Source: Gemmatimonadota bacterium (lineage in GTDB: Bacteria; Gemmatimonadota; Gemmatimonadetes; Gemmatimonadales; GWC2-71-9). Taken from it: a DNA stretch of 5,586 bases. The DNA is taken from positions 1-5,586 of the forward strand of contig JANYAG010000065.1 in NCBI GenBank assembly GCA_025361465.1, in the 5' to 3' direction. Made by a program: the position numbers and the translations under genes. Below the pieces are notes generated by a model. That model searched no databases. It was not told where the DNA came from and saw only the letters and a list, made by a program, of their open reading frames with translations. Shown here one piece after another: positions 1-5,586 of the stretch (the first letter of the stretch is position 1; every line of letters begins with the position of its first letter).

Positions 1-664
1 CCTGCTCGGGTTCAACATGATCCCGGCCTTCCCGATGGACGGGGGTCGCGTCCTCCGGGCAGCCCTGGCCAGCCGACTGGGACTGCTGCGCGGGACCCAG
101 ATCGCTGCGCGCGTGGGACAGGCGCTGGCCCTGGGATTCGCCTATCTCGGCATCCAGTACAGCCCGATGCTCCTCCTGATCGCGGTCTTCATCTTCTTCG
201 GGGCCGAAACGGAGTTCGCGGCGATCCGCAGCCGGCAGGCCGGCACCGAGCTCACCGCCGAGCGCCTGACCATCGTCGATGTCCAGTCGCTGCTCCCCGA
301 AACGACGATCGAGGAGGCGATTCGCCACTTGGCGACTGTCGACCAGCGCGCCTTCCCCATCGTCACGCCCGAGGGCCGGTTGCTGGGTACCCTCACCCGC
401 GATGACCTGCTCCACGGCATCGCTCGACAAGGCCTTCACGCTCCGGTCTCCGCCGTGATGCAGCCGGCGGTTGGCGACCTGGTGATTCCCGCCGGCTTCT
501 CGTTCGAGGGAACGCTGCAGCGGCTCTTTGCCAGTGGTCGTGAGGCGTTGCCGGTGGTCGACGCCGATGGCGGCCTGGCCGGATTGATCACGCGTGATCA
601 TGCCACCGATGTGCTCTTGGCCGGACCGATCCAGGCGGCGCAGTCGCAGCGACGCCCGGCGTGA
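1..664 (+). CDS. Site-2 protease family (M50) membrane metalloprotease with tandem CBS domains, 3' part only
   Basis: The gene enters from outside the window: the frame is open from base 2, so the ATG at 17 is an internal Met and not the start. The first visible residues, FNMIPAFPMDGGR, are the conserved C-terminal S2P/M50 motif (N-x-x-P-x-x-P-x-D-G-G). Its Asp, codon 38-40, is the third zinc ligand; the HExxH helix lies upstream and is not visible. Two hydrophobic segments follow (about 100-205), ending in FIFFGAETEF. Next come two cytosolic CBS domains, about 272-427 (TIVDVQSLLPETTIEEAI..GTLTRDDLL) and 443-622 (VSAVMQPAVGDLVI..LAGLITRDHATDVL). CBS pairs in this family usually bind adenine nucleotides and are thought to regulate the protease; that role is inferred here. 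The family cleaves substrates within the membrane, often in regulated proteolysis, but no substrate can be named. The last residues (QAAQSQRRPA) are a short polar tail. The SDR-like gene follows after 22 bases on the same strand. Confidence 0.93.
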   Translation, partial: LLGFNMIPAFPMDGGRVLRAALASRLGLLRGTQIAARVGQALALGFAYLGIQYSPMLLLIAVFIFFGAETEFAAIRSRQAGTELTAERLTIVDVQSLLPETTIEEAIRHLATVDQRAFPIVTPEGRLLGTLTRDDLLHGIARQGLHAPVSAVMQPAVGDLVIPAGFSFEGTLQRLFASGREALPVVDADGGLAGLITRDHATDVLLAGPIQAAQSQRRPA

Positions 665-686
665 CCGCTCCCATCCAGGTGCCACA

Positions 687-1589
687 ATGACCGCACTGCG
701 AATCGCCGTGACCGGAGCGACGGGCATGCTTGGGTCGGCCCTCACCCCGGTGCTCAGCGCGGCTGGGCATCGGGTGATCCCCGTCTCACGGCACGCCCTT
801 CCCGGCGGCATTCTCTGGGACCCGCTGGCCGGCACGCTCAATCCAGCAGATTTGACGGGTGTCGATGCGGTAATCCACTTGGCGGGCGAAAGCCTCGCCG
901 AAGGACGCTGGACGGCGGATCGAAAGGCAGTGCTGCGACAGAGCCGAACGGACTCGACGCGACTGCTGGCTTCGGCGATGGCCTCGCAGCCAACGCCGCC
1001 TGCAGTCCTCATCTGTGCGTCGGCAATCGGGTTCTACGGCAATCGTGGCGACGAGGTGCTCAACGAAGCCTCCGAGGCGGGCAACGGCTTTCTCGCCGAC
1101 CTGGTGCGAGACTGGGAGGCCTCGGCCGATTCGGCGCGGGACGCCGGCATCCGTGTAGTGCATGCCAGGTTCGGCGTCATCCTCGCGCGCGACGGTGGGG
1201 CGCTGGCCAAGATGGTGACACCATTCAAGCTGGGGCTGGGAGGGCCGTTCGGTGATGGTTACCAATGGCTCAGCTGGGTGGCGATGGCGGATGTGCTCGG
1301 GATGATCCGCGCCGCCCTCGTTCTTCCGGGACTATCGGGCCCGATCAACGTCACGGCACCAGAACCATCGCGCAATCGTGAGTTCGTGGCCGCCCTTGGT
1401 CACGAACTTGGTCGTCCCGCTGTTGTCCCCATTCCGGCGTTCGCGCTGCGCATGGCGCTGTGCGAGATGGCCGACGAGGCGCTCCTCGCCAGCGCCCGGG
1501 TCATCCCGCAGCGACTACAGGAAGCGGGTTTCACCTTCCGTTTTCCGGAATTGAAGGCCGCACTGCACGAGGTGTTGCGCCCGGCCTAG
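687..1589 (+). CDS. TIGR01777 / YfcH-family SDR-like (putative NAD-dependent epimerase) protein
   Basis: A complete 300-residue protein, matching the usual family length (E. coli YfcH is about 297). The N-terminal Rossmann motif is GATGMLG (residues 10-16). Family blocks follow in order: AVIHLAGESLAEGRW (61-75), SAIGFYGNRGDE (112-123), RFGVILARDGGALAKM (161-176), LGLGGPFGDGYQWLSWV (182-198), and the C-terminal EMADEALLASARVIPQRL..EAGFTFRFP typical of the DUF1731 tail. Tyr117 is present, but the position where classical SDRs have the YxxxK lysine is Gly121; as far as I recall this is normal for the family, so it does not suggest a broken gene. The reaction is unknown: members are called epimerases by homology only. 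I chose ATG 687 over upstream in-frame starts because the protein there aligns with the family N-terminus, an AGGTG (677-681) sits 5 bases upstream, and the earlier extension would overlap the protease gene with low-quality Arg-rich sequence. Probably co-transcribed with the protease gene. Confidence 0.93.
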   Translation: MTALRIAVTGATGMLGSALTPVLSAAGHRVIPVSRHALPGGILWDPLAGTLNPADLTGVDAVIHLAGESLAEGRWTADRKAVLRQSRTDSTRLLASAMASQPTPPAVLICASAIGFYGNRGDEVLNEASEAGNGFLADLVRDWEASADSARDAGIRVVHARFGVILARDGGALAKMVTPFKLGLGGPFGDGYQWLSWVAMADVLGMIRAALVLPGLSGPINVTAPEPSRNREFVAALGHELGRPAVVPIPAFALRMALCEMADEALLASARVIPQRLQEAGFTFRFPELKAALHEVLRPA

Positions 1590-1603
1590 CGCGGCTCCCT
1601 CAG

Positions 1604-1627
1604 CGGCGTATTTGCGACGCCACGCCG
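1604..1627. terminator. Weak hairpin between convergent genes, possible bidirectional terminator
   Basis: CGGCGT (1604-1609) can pair perfectly with ACGCCG (1622-1627) across a 12-base loop, in the 104-base gap between the ends of two convergent genes. There is no T-run on either side, the stem is only 6 bp, and alternative pairings exist, so this is a suggestion based on position more than on strength. No better terminator was seen in the gap. A separate 11-base palindrome, CGCCAGTGGCG (1647-1657), has no loop and no assigned role. Confidence 0.2.
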
Positions 1628-1693
1628 GGATGGATCTCGAACAGACCGCCAGTGGCGAAATCGATCGGCAGGGGTGCGAAATAGAACCACGCG

Positions 1694-2167
1694 CTACGGC
1701 CGGGCCACCGGGACGTAAGCGGTGCAGTCCAGTTCTACTCGGGCTCCGAGGGCGAGCCCGTTACTCGCGAAGGCGCTGCGGGCCGGGAAGTGCGTCTTGA
1801 ACGCGCCGCGATAGATCGTGTTGAACACCGGCCACTCCTTGATGTCGGCCAGGAAGACCGTGCACTTGACCACGGCACCCATCGACGCACCATGCCGTTC
1901 CAGCACCGCCTTCACGTTTGCCAGCACCTGCGTCGCCTCGGGGCCAATGCCGCCCGGAACCAGTTCCATCTTGCCGGGGACGGTGCCAAGCTGTCCCGCG
2001 ACGAAGAGGAAGTCTCCGGCGCGTACCGCTTCGGAGAAAGGCAGCGCACTCATGACCGAATCGGGTGCGGCAAGGAACTCCGGCCCCGGGGGCGTCCGAG
2101 CCGGGGTCGCGGGCTGGCAGGCAAGCACCACCACCATGGCGGACGAAAGCAGGACGCTCCGATTCAT
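1694..2167 (-). CDS. RidA (YjgF/YER057c/UK114) family protein with a lipoprotein signal
   Basis: A 157-residue precursor. Residues 1-17 (MNRSVLLSSAMVVVLAC) form a short lipoprotein signal peptide with a VLA|C lipobox, predicting lipidation at Cys17. A Pro/Ala-rich linker (about 18-35) leads into a RidA/chorismate-mutase-like fold of about 120 residues, roughly the full length of E. coli RidA (128). Conserved positions include FVAGQ (55-59), Arg130 in HFPARS (equivalent to E. coli Arg105, which holds the substrate carboxylate) and Glu145 in RVELDC (equivalent to Glu120). Family members hydrolyse reactive enamine/imine intermediates, releasing ammonia; the retained residues make this possible here, but an exported substrate is unknown. 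ATG 2167 is chosen because it is preceded by a near-perfect GAGGAGG (2174-2180) and gives the signal peptide; the frame is open further upstream but only as out-of-frame pntB sequence. It is the last gene of the pntA-pntB cluster, 11 bases after pntB. The lipobox has Leu at -2, which is acceptable but not ideal. Confidence 0.9.
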   Translation of the reverse strand: MNRSVLLSSAMVVVLACQPATPARTPPGPEFLAAPDSVMSALPFSEAVRAGDFLFVAGQLGTVPGKMELVPGGIGPEATQVLANVKAVLERHGASMGAVVKCTVFLADIKEWPVFNTIYRGAFKTHFPARSAFASNGLALGARVELDCTAYVPVARP

Positions 2168-2173
2168 GCCGAT

Positions 2174-2180
2174 CCTCCTC
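2174..2180 (-). promoter_or_regulatory. Shine-Dalgarno of the RidA-like gene overlapping the pntB stop codon
   Basis: On the minus strand GAGGAGG lies 6 bases before the ATG at 2167. Its first two bases are the last two of the pntB TGA stop (2181-2179). This decides the start of the RidA-like gene and means ribosomes ending pntB stop on top of the next ribosome binding site, which implies co-transcription and probably translational coupling. Confidence 0.8.
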
Positions 2181-3582
2181 AGGCCTTGAGCAGTGCGAGG
2201 ACCGCCTCGACCGACTTCTTGGCATCGCCGTACAGCATGCGCGTCTTCGGCTTGAAGAAGAGCGGGTTCTCGACCCCGGCGTATCCCGCCCCTCGCCCGC
2301 GCTTGAGCACGATGCAGGCTTCCGCTTCCCACGCCGGCAGCACCGGCATCCCGGCGATCGGGCTGGACGGGTCTTCGAGCGCGCTGGGATTGACGATGTC
2401 GTTGGCGCCGATCACCAGCACCACGTCGGTCTTCTCGAAATCCTCGTTGATCTCGTCCATCTCGAGCACGATGTCGTACGGAATGTTCGCTTCGGCCAGA
2501 AGGACGTTCATGTGGCCGGGCAGGCGCCCGGCGACCGGATGAATGGCGAACCGCACCTGCGTCTTGCGGCTGCGCAGGATGTCGGCAATTTCACGCACCG
2601 CATGCTGCGCCTGGGCGACTGCCATGCCATAGCCCGGCACGATGATGACGGACTGCGCGTCCCGCAGGAGCTCGGCGACTTCCTCCGCGGAGGTGGCAAC
2701 CATCTCGCCTTCCATGACGGCCCCGCCTGCCGGCGCGGCGCCCTCTTCACCACCGAACCCGCCGAGAATGACCGAGATGAACGACCGATTCATGGCGCGG
2801 CACATGATGTAGCTCAGGATCGCGCCCGACGAACCCACCAGCGCGCCGGTAATGATCAGCAGATCGTTGGAGAGCATGAAGCCCGCGGCCGACGCGGCCC
2901 AGCCGGAATAGCTGTTGAGCATCGAGACCACCACCGGCATGTCGGCGCCGCCGATGGCCATCACCAGGTGGATGCCGAGCAGCCCGGAGATCGCGGTGAT
3001 GATCAGCAACGCCGACAGCGAGGGCAGCGCCGGTCCTCCGCCCCCGACCACAACCACGCCCAGCCAGACGCAGGCGATGATCATGGCGGCATTCAGCAGG
3101 TGCCGCCCGGGAAGCAGCAATGGCTTGCTGCGGATGACGCCCTGCAACTTGCCCCAGGCGACAACCGACCCGGTGAACGTCAGGGCGCCGATGAAGACCC
3201 CGAGGATCGTCTCGAGGTGATTGATGGTCGCTTCGGCGCCCACGAGCTCCGCCGTGGGGGAGAGATGATTGCTCAGGCCAACCAGAACCGCCGCCGCACC
3301 GACGAAGCTGTGCAGCAGGGCAACCAGTTGTGGCATCGCGGTCATCGCGACGCGCGACGCGACGACGGCACCGATGGCCGCGGCGAGGAGCACCGCCACA
3401 ATGACGTACGGGGAGGTGGCCAGTCCGACCTGGATGGCGACCGCCAGCACGGCGACGCACATCCCGATGGCCCCGAACAAGTTGCCTCGGCGCGCCGTTT
3501 CAGGGTGCGAGAGCCCCTTGAGGCTCATGATGAAGAGCACGCCAGCGGTGATATATGCGGTTGCAAGAAGTGAGGGGGTCAC
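2179..3582 (-). CDS. pntB: NAD(P) transhydrogenase, beta subunit
   Basis: A 467-residue protein (E. coli PntB has 462), complete. Residues 1 to about 265 are the membrane domain dII, with eight or nine hydrophobic helices; His91 in LLHSFVGAAAVLVG sits at the same number as the E. coli proton-channel His91. GGADMPVVVSMLNSYSGWAA (211-230) is the other conserved membrane block. After a loop (about 275-297), dIII binds NADP(H): PGYGMAVAQAQ (316-326), RFAIHPVAGRLPGHMNVLLAEA (344-365), IGANDIVNP (391-399) and the Lys427-Arg428 pair before GYAGVENPLFF. With PntA it transfers hydride from NADH to NADP+, driven by proton entry across the cytoplasmic membrane. The start is GTG 3582, whose GTGA overlaps the pntA stop by four bases; it gives MTPSLLATAYITAGVLFIMSLKGLS, which matches the family N-terminus, and GAGGA (3593-3597) lies 10 bases upstream inside pntA. 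The frame stays open much further upstream, but there it only reads pntA out of frame. Confidence 0.97.
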   Translation of the reverse strand: MTPSLLATAYITAGVLFIMSLKGLSHPETARRGNLFGAIGMCVAVLAVAIQVGLATSPYVIVAVLLAAAIGAVVASRVAMTAMPQLVALLHSFVGAAAVLVGLSNHLSPTAELVGAEATINHLETILGVFIGALTFTGSVVAWGKLQGVIRSKPLLLPGRHLLNAAMIIACVWLGVVVVGGGGPALPSLSALLIITAISGLLGIHLVMAIGGADMPVVVSMLNSYSGWAASAAGFMLSNDLLIITGALVGSSGAILSYIMCRAMNRSFISVILGGFGGEEGAAPAGGAVMEGEMVATSAEEVAELLRDAQSVIIVPGYGMAVAQAQHAVREIADILRSRKTQVRFAIHPVAGRLPGHMNVLLAEANIPYDIVLEMDEINEDFEKTDVVLVIGANDIVNPSALEDPSSPIAGMPVLPAWEAEACIVLKRGRGAGYAGVENPLFFKPKTRMLYGDAKKSVEAVLALLKA

Positions 3583-5111
3583 CGGTGAAACATCCTCAGC
3601 ATGCGCTGCGTGACGAGAAAACCACCAACAATGTTGATGGAAGCCAGGAAGATCGCGGCGATACCCAGGAGACTTGCCGCTGAAGTCCCGCTGACCTGCA
3701 TCATGCCGCCGATCACGATGATGCCGCTGATCGCGTTGGTCACACTCATGAGCGGCGTGTGCAGGGCCGGCGTGACGCTCCAGATCACCTGGTAGCCGAT
3801 GAAGCAGGCCAGCACGAAGACGGTGAAATGCGTCAGGAAGGTCGGTGGCGCGTTGAAGCCGATGCCGAGCAGGGCGAGGCCGACGACGAGCAGGCCCCAG
3901 CGAGTAGCCGCCGACATGCGTCCGCCGACCGGCGGGCCATGCTCGGCACTTTGCACCTTGGCCTTGGCGGCATGGGGCGTGACCTGCTCCGGCTTCTCCG
4001 CCGGCTTCGGGGGCGGCCACATCAGCTCGCCCGCCTTCAGCACCGTCATGGGGCGGATGATGTCGTTGGTCTCGCTCAGCGTGAACTTCTCCGCGCCACC
4101 CATTTCCGTCAGCAGGTGCACCATGTTGGTGGCATAGAGCGTCGAGGCCTGCTGGGCCATCCGCGACGGGAGGTCCGTGTACCCGATCACGGTGACGCCA
4201 TTGACGTCCACCGCCTCGCCGGGCTTGGTCAGTTCGCAGTTGCCCTGCTGTTCTGCCGCAAGATCCACGACGACGGAGCCGCGCTTCATCGAGGCCACCA
4301 TATCCGCAGTGATCAGGATCGGGGCACGCCGGCCCGGGATCAGCGCGGTCGTCACGATGATGTCGACTTCCTTGGCCTGGGCGGCGAACAGCGCCATCTC
4401 GGCGGCGATGAAGGCCGGGCTCATTTCCTTGGCGTAGCCGCCGGTGCCGCTCCCGTCTTCGTCGATCTGTACCTCCAGGAACTCAGCACCCATCGAGGCC
4501 ACCTGGTCCTTTACCGCCGGCCGGGTGTCGAACGCCCGCACAATGGCGCCGAGGGCACGCGCGGCACCGATCGCCGCCAATCCGGCCACACCGGCACCGA
4601 TGACGAGCACCCGGCACGGGTGGATCTTGCCGGCGGCCGTCGACTGCCCTCGAAGGGGACGCTGCATGACGTTCACCGCTTCGATGACCGCCCGATAGCC
4701 GGACAGGTTTCCCATCGAGGAGAGCGCATCGACCTTTTGTGCGCGAGTGATGCGTGGCACCTGATCCATGGCCAGGGCATTGATCCGCCGGGACGACAGC
4801 TTGGTGACCAGATCGGCGCTGAAGGCCGGATACAGATAGCTGATGAGCGTCTGGTTCTCGGTGAGCCCGGCAACCTCGGCATCGATCGGTGGACGCACCT
4901 TGATGATGATGTCGCCGCGCCAGGTCGTGGCGCTGTCAGCCACCGTCGCACCAGCAGCGGCGAAGGACGCGTCGTCAAACCCCGCCGCGAGTCCGGCGTT
5001 CCGCTCGACGATTACGTCGAACCCGAGCTTGATCAGCTTCTTCACTGAATCCGGAGTTGCCGCCACTCGACGTTCGCCGGGCAGGATCTCCTTGGGAACC
5101 CCAACTTTCAT
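3579..5111 (-). CDS. pntA: NAD(P) transhydrogenase, alpha subunit (single-chain type)
   Basis: A 510-residue protein, the same length as E. coli PntA. Residues 1 to about 365 are dI, the NAD(H)-binding domain, resembling alanine dehydrogenase: MKVGVPKEILPGERRVAATP at the start, VPRITRAQKVDALSSMGNLSGYRA (118-141), the Rossmann motif GAGVAGLAAIG (172-182) and the acidic Asp195 in RAFDTRP that selects NAD over NADP. A Pro/Lys/Ala-rich linker (about 366-398) leads to four hydrophobic helices (about 403-500) including HTPLMSVTNAISGIIV (451-466), the N-terminal part of dII. Keeping dI and these helices in one chain is the E. coli-type two-subunit arrangement; in several other bacteria the gene is split at this linker. 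It is the first gene of the operon. ATG 5111 is chosen over an upstream in-frame TTG (5129) because the AGAGAGGG (5116-5123) ribosome binding site lies 4 bases before it and the family N-terminus begins there. Confidence 0.97.
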   Translation of the reverse strand: MKVGVPKEILPGERRVAATPDSVKKLIKLGFDVIVERNAGLAAGFDDASFAAAGATVADSATTWRGDIIIKVRPPIDAEVAGLTENQTLISYLYPAFSADLVTKLSSRRINALAMDQVPRITRAQKVDALSSMGNLSGYRAVIEAVNVMQRPLRGQSTAAGKIHPCRVLVIGAGVAGLAAIGAARALGAIVRAFDTRPAVKDQVASMGAEFLEVQIDEDGSGTGGYAKEMSPAFIAAEMALFAAQAKEVDIIVTTALIPGRRAPILITADMVASMKRGSVVVDLAAEQQGNCELTKPGEAVDVNGVTVIGYTDLPSRMAQQASTLYATNMVHLLTEMGGAEKFTLSETNDIIRPMTVLKAGELMWPPPKPAEKPEQVTPHAAKAKVQSAEHGPPVGGRMSAATRWGLLVVGLALLGIGFNAPPTFLTHFTVFVLACFIGYQVIWSVTPALHTPLMSVTNAISGIIVIGGMMQVSGTSAASLLGIAAIFLASINIVGGFLVTQRMLRMFHR

Positions 5112-5134
5112 CGCGCCCTCTCTAGACAATGACG

Positions 5135-5163
5135 GTGATACCCCGTGGTCGCACGGGTAGCAA
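5135..5163 (-). promoter_or_regulatory. Candidate sigma70-type promoter of pntAB with inverted repeat in the spacer
   Basis: On the minus strand TTGCTA (5163-5158, 4 of 6 to TTGACA) and TATCAC (5140-5135, 4 of 6 to TATAAT) are separated by exactly 17 bases. Transcription would begin near 5128, giving a short leader of about 17 bases that holds the pntA ribosome binding site. The spacer is an inverted repeat: CCCGTG, CGAC loop, CACGGG, extendable to TACCCGTG/CACGGGGTA with one bulged G (5139-5159). A repeat between the two boxes is a common place for an operator of a repressor or a MerR-type activator. Both boxes are moderate matches, so this is a prediction by eye. Confidence 0.4.
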
Positions 5164-5307
5164 AAGTAACACGCCCCCCCGGCGATTTGGGGATGATCTC
5201 ACGGTCGGGAATGTCCACGGCGGCACACGCGCAGCTTCACGGTCACCTGAGTTGGCGATCACGCGCGGAAGGCAGGCCCCGTCAATGGTTCGCCGGAACA
5301 CCCCGAG

Positions 5308-5339
5308 GGCGCGTGGGGCAGCAGAATGCCCCACACGCT
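5308..5339 (-). terminator. GC-rich hairpin after the peroxidase gene, likely terminator
   Basis: GTGGGGCA (5313-5320) pairs perfectly with TGCCCCAC (5327-5334) around a 6-base loop. After one C/A mismatch the stem continues with three more GC pairs and a possible GU pair. It begins 15 bases past the peroxidase stop on the minus strand and lies ahead of the pnt promoter, where a terminator would be expected. No U-run follows, so intrinsic termination is not certain; it could also act as an mRNA 3' stabiliser. Confidence 0.5.
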
Positions 5340-5354
5340 GTCAGGGTTCTCCCT

Positions 5355-5586
5355 TCAACTCGGCTTCTGTGGCGATGCGACATACCGCAGTGGCAGCTCG
5401 CCGGTCAGCGACCCAAGCCACGTGACGATGGACTGTACCTGTGCGAGGGAGAGGTCTTTCCCCAGCTGATGGTGTGCCATCAGGCGAACGGCTTCGTTGA
5501 GGGAGGGCACGGATCCATCATTGAAGTAGGGCCCCGTCTTCTCGATATTGCGAAGCGTGGGCACCTTGAACACCAGGATGTCGTTG
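5355..5586 (-). CDS. Diheme cytochrome c peroxidase (CcpA/MauG family), C-terminal end only
   Basis: The gene runs in from beyond the right edge; the frame is open to base 5585 (NDILVFKVPTLRN...), so the GTG at 5573 is internal. The visible 76 residues hold the hallmark C-terminal block of the family: FKVPTLRN, then TGPYFNDGS, AVRLMAHHQLGKDLS and IVTWLGSLTGELP. The Met in AVRLM (codon 5480-5478) matches the position of the methionine that ligates the high-potential heme in bacterial peroxidases. Both CXXCH heme motifs lie outside the window. Members are usually periplasmic and reduce hydrogen peroxide with electrons from cytochromes; some relatives (MauG) oxidise proteins instead, and this fragment cannot tell them apart. 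One small oddity is YFNDGS where YFHDGS is commoner. A 15-residue polar tail follows the domain. Confidence 0.93.
   Translation of the reverse strand, partial: NDILVFKVPTLRNIEKTGPYFNDGSVPSLNEAVRLMAHHQLGKDLSLAQVQSIVTWLGSLTGELPLRYVASPQKPS

Noticed and set aside
117..121. Possible loss of the YxxxK lysine in the SDR-like protein, hinting at a broken enzyme (residues 117-121)
   Set aside because: YfcH-type members also lack the lysine after this tyrosine, so it is a family trait and not a defect of this gene.
594..686. Longer start for the TIGR01777-family gene
   Set aside because: The extra 31 residues are Arg/Ser-rich, overlap the protease gene, and are not part of the family; the Rossmann strand begins right after ATG 687.
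2168..2332. N-terminal extension of the RidA-like protein by 55 codons
   Set aside because: It overlaps the pntB coding end in another frame and is Arg/Gly-rich; the GAGGAGG and signal peptide point to ATG 2167.
2065..3573. 502-codon open frame on the plus strand, antisense to pntB
   Set aside because: Its protein is rich in Arg, His, Asp and Gln with no recognisable domain, as expected from the complement of a GC-rich gene, while the minus strand carries an unmistakable full-length PntB.
3583..4020. N-terminal extension of pntB by 146 codons
   Set aside because: The extension reads pntA out of frame, has no transhydrogenase-like sequence, and the GTG at 3582 gives exactly the family N-terminus.
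3759..5048. 429-codon open frame on the plus strand, antisense to pntA
   Set aside because: Same reason: low-complexity His/Arg/Asp-rich composition opposite a complete PntA, with no family motifs.
5174..5180. Run of seven C upstream of pntA
   Set aside because: A short homopolymer in noncoding GC-rich DNA, upstream of the candidate -35 box; no sign that it acts as a phase-variable element.
5129..5425. 98-codon plus-strand open frame across the pntA upstream region
   Set aside because: It covers the promoter, the hairpin and the antisense of the peroxidase gene, has Arg/Thr-rich composition and no recognisable domain.

Overview
The window is GC-rich (roughly 64% by eye) bacterial chromosome with dense genes, G/C-ending codons and short intergenic gaps. 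Most of it is ordinary metabolic and envelope genes. The organism is probably a Gram-negative-type bacterium: it has an E. coli-style two-subunit proton-translocating transhydrogenase, a lipoprotein signal and a diheme peroxidase of a periplasmic family. A GC-rich phylum such as Gemmatimonadota would fit, but that is a guess from general gene style; there is no rRNA or other marker.

Left part, plus strand (1-1589): the 3' part of a site-2-type membrane metalloprotease with two CBS domains, then, 22 bases later, a complete TIGR01777/YfcH-family SDR-like protein. They are probably co-transcribed. A 104-base gap separates them from a convergent minus-strand block.

Middle, minus strand (5111 down to 1694): a tight three-gene cluster, pntA - pntB - ridA-like. 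pntA and pntB overlap by four bases (GTGA). The Shine-Dalgarno of the third gene overlaps the pntB stop codon. PntAB is the membrane transhydrogenase that uses the proton gradient to make NADPH from NADH. The third gene encodes a RidA-fold protein that keeps the usual active-site Arg and Glu but carries a lipoprotein signal, so it is probably exported. A candidate sigma70-type promoter with an inverted repeat in its spacer lies just upstream of pntA.

Right edge, minus strand (5355 to the window end): the C-terminal end of a diheme cytochrome c peroxidase (MauG/CcpA family), followed by a strong GC-rich hairpin that probably separates it from the pnt operon.

No RNA genes, CRISPR arrays, insertion sequences or long repeats were seen. 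The most interesting feature is the exported RidA-like lipoprotein coupled to pntAB. I did not find evidence for a wholly new system.
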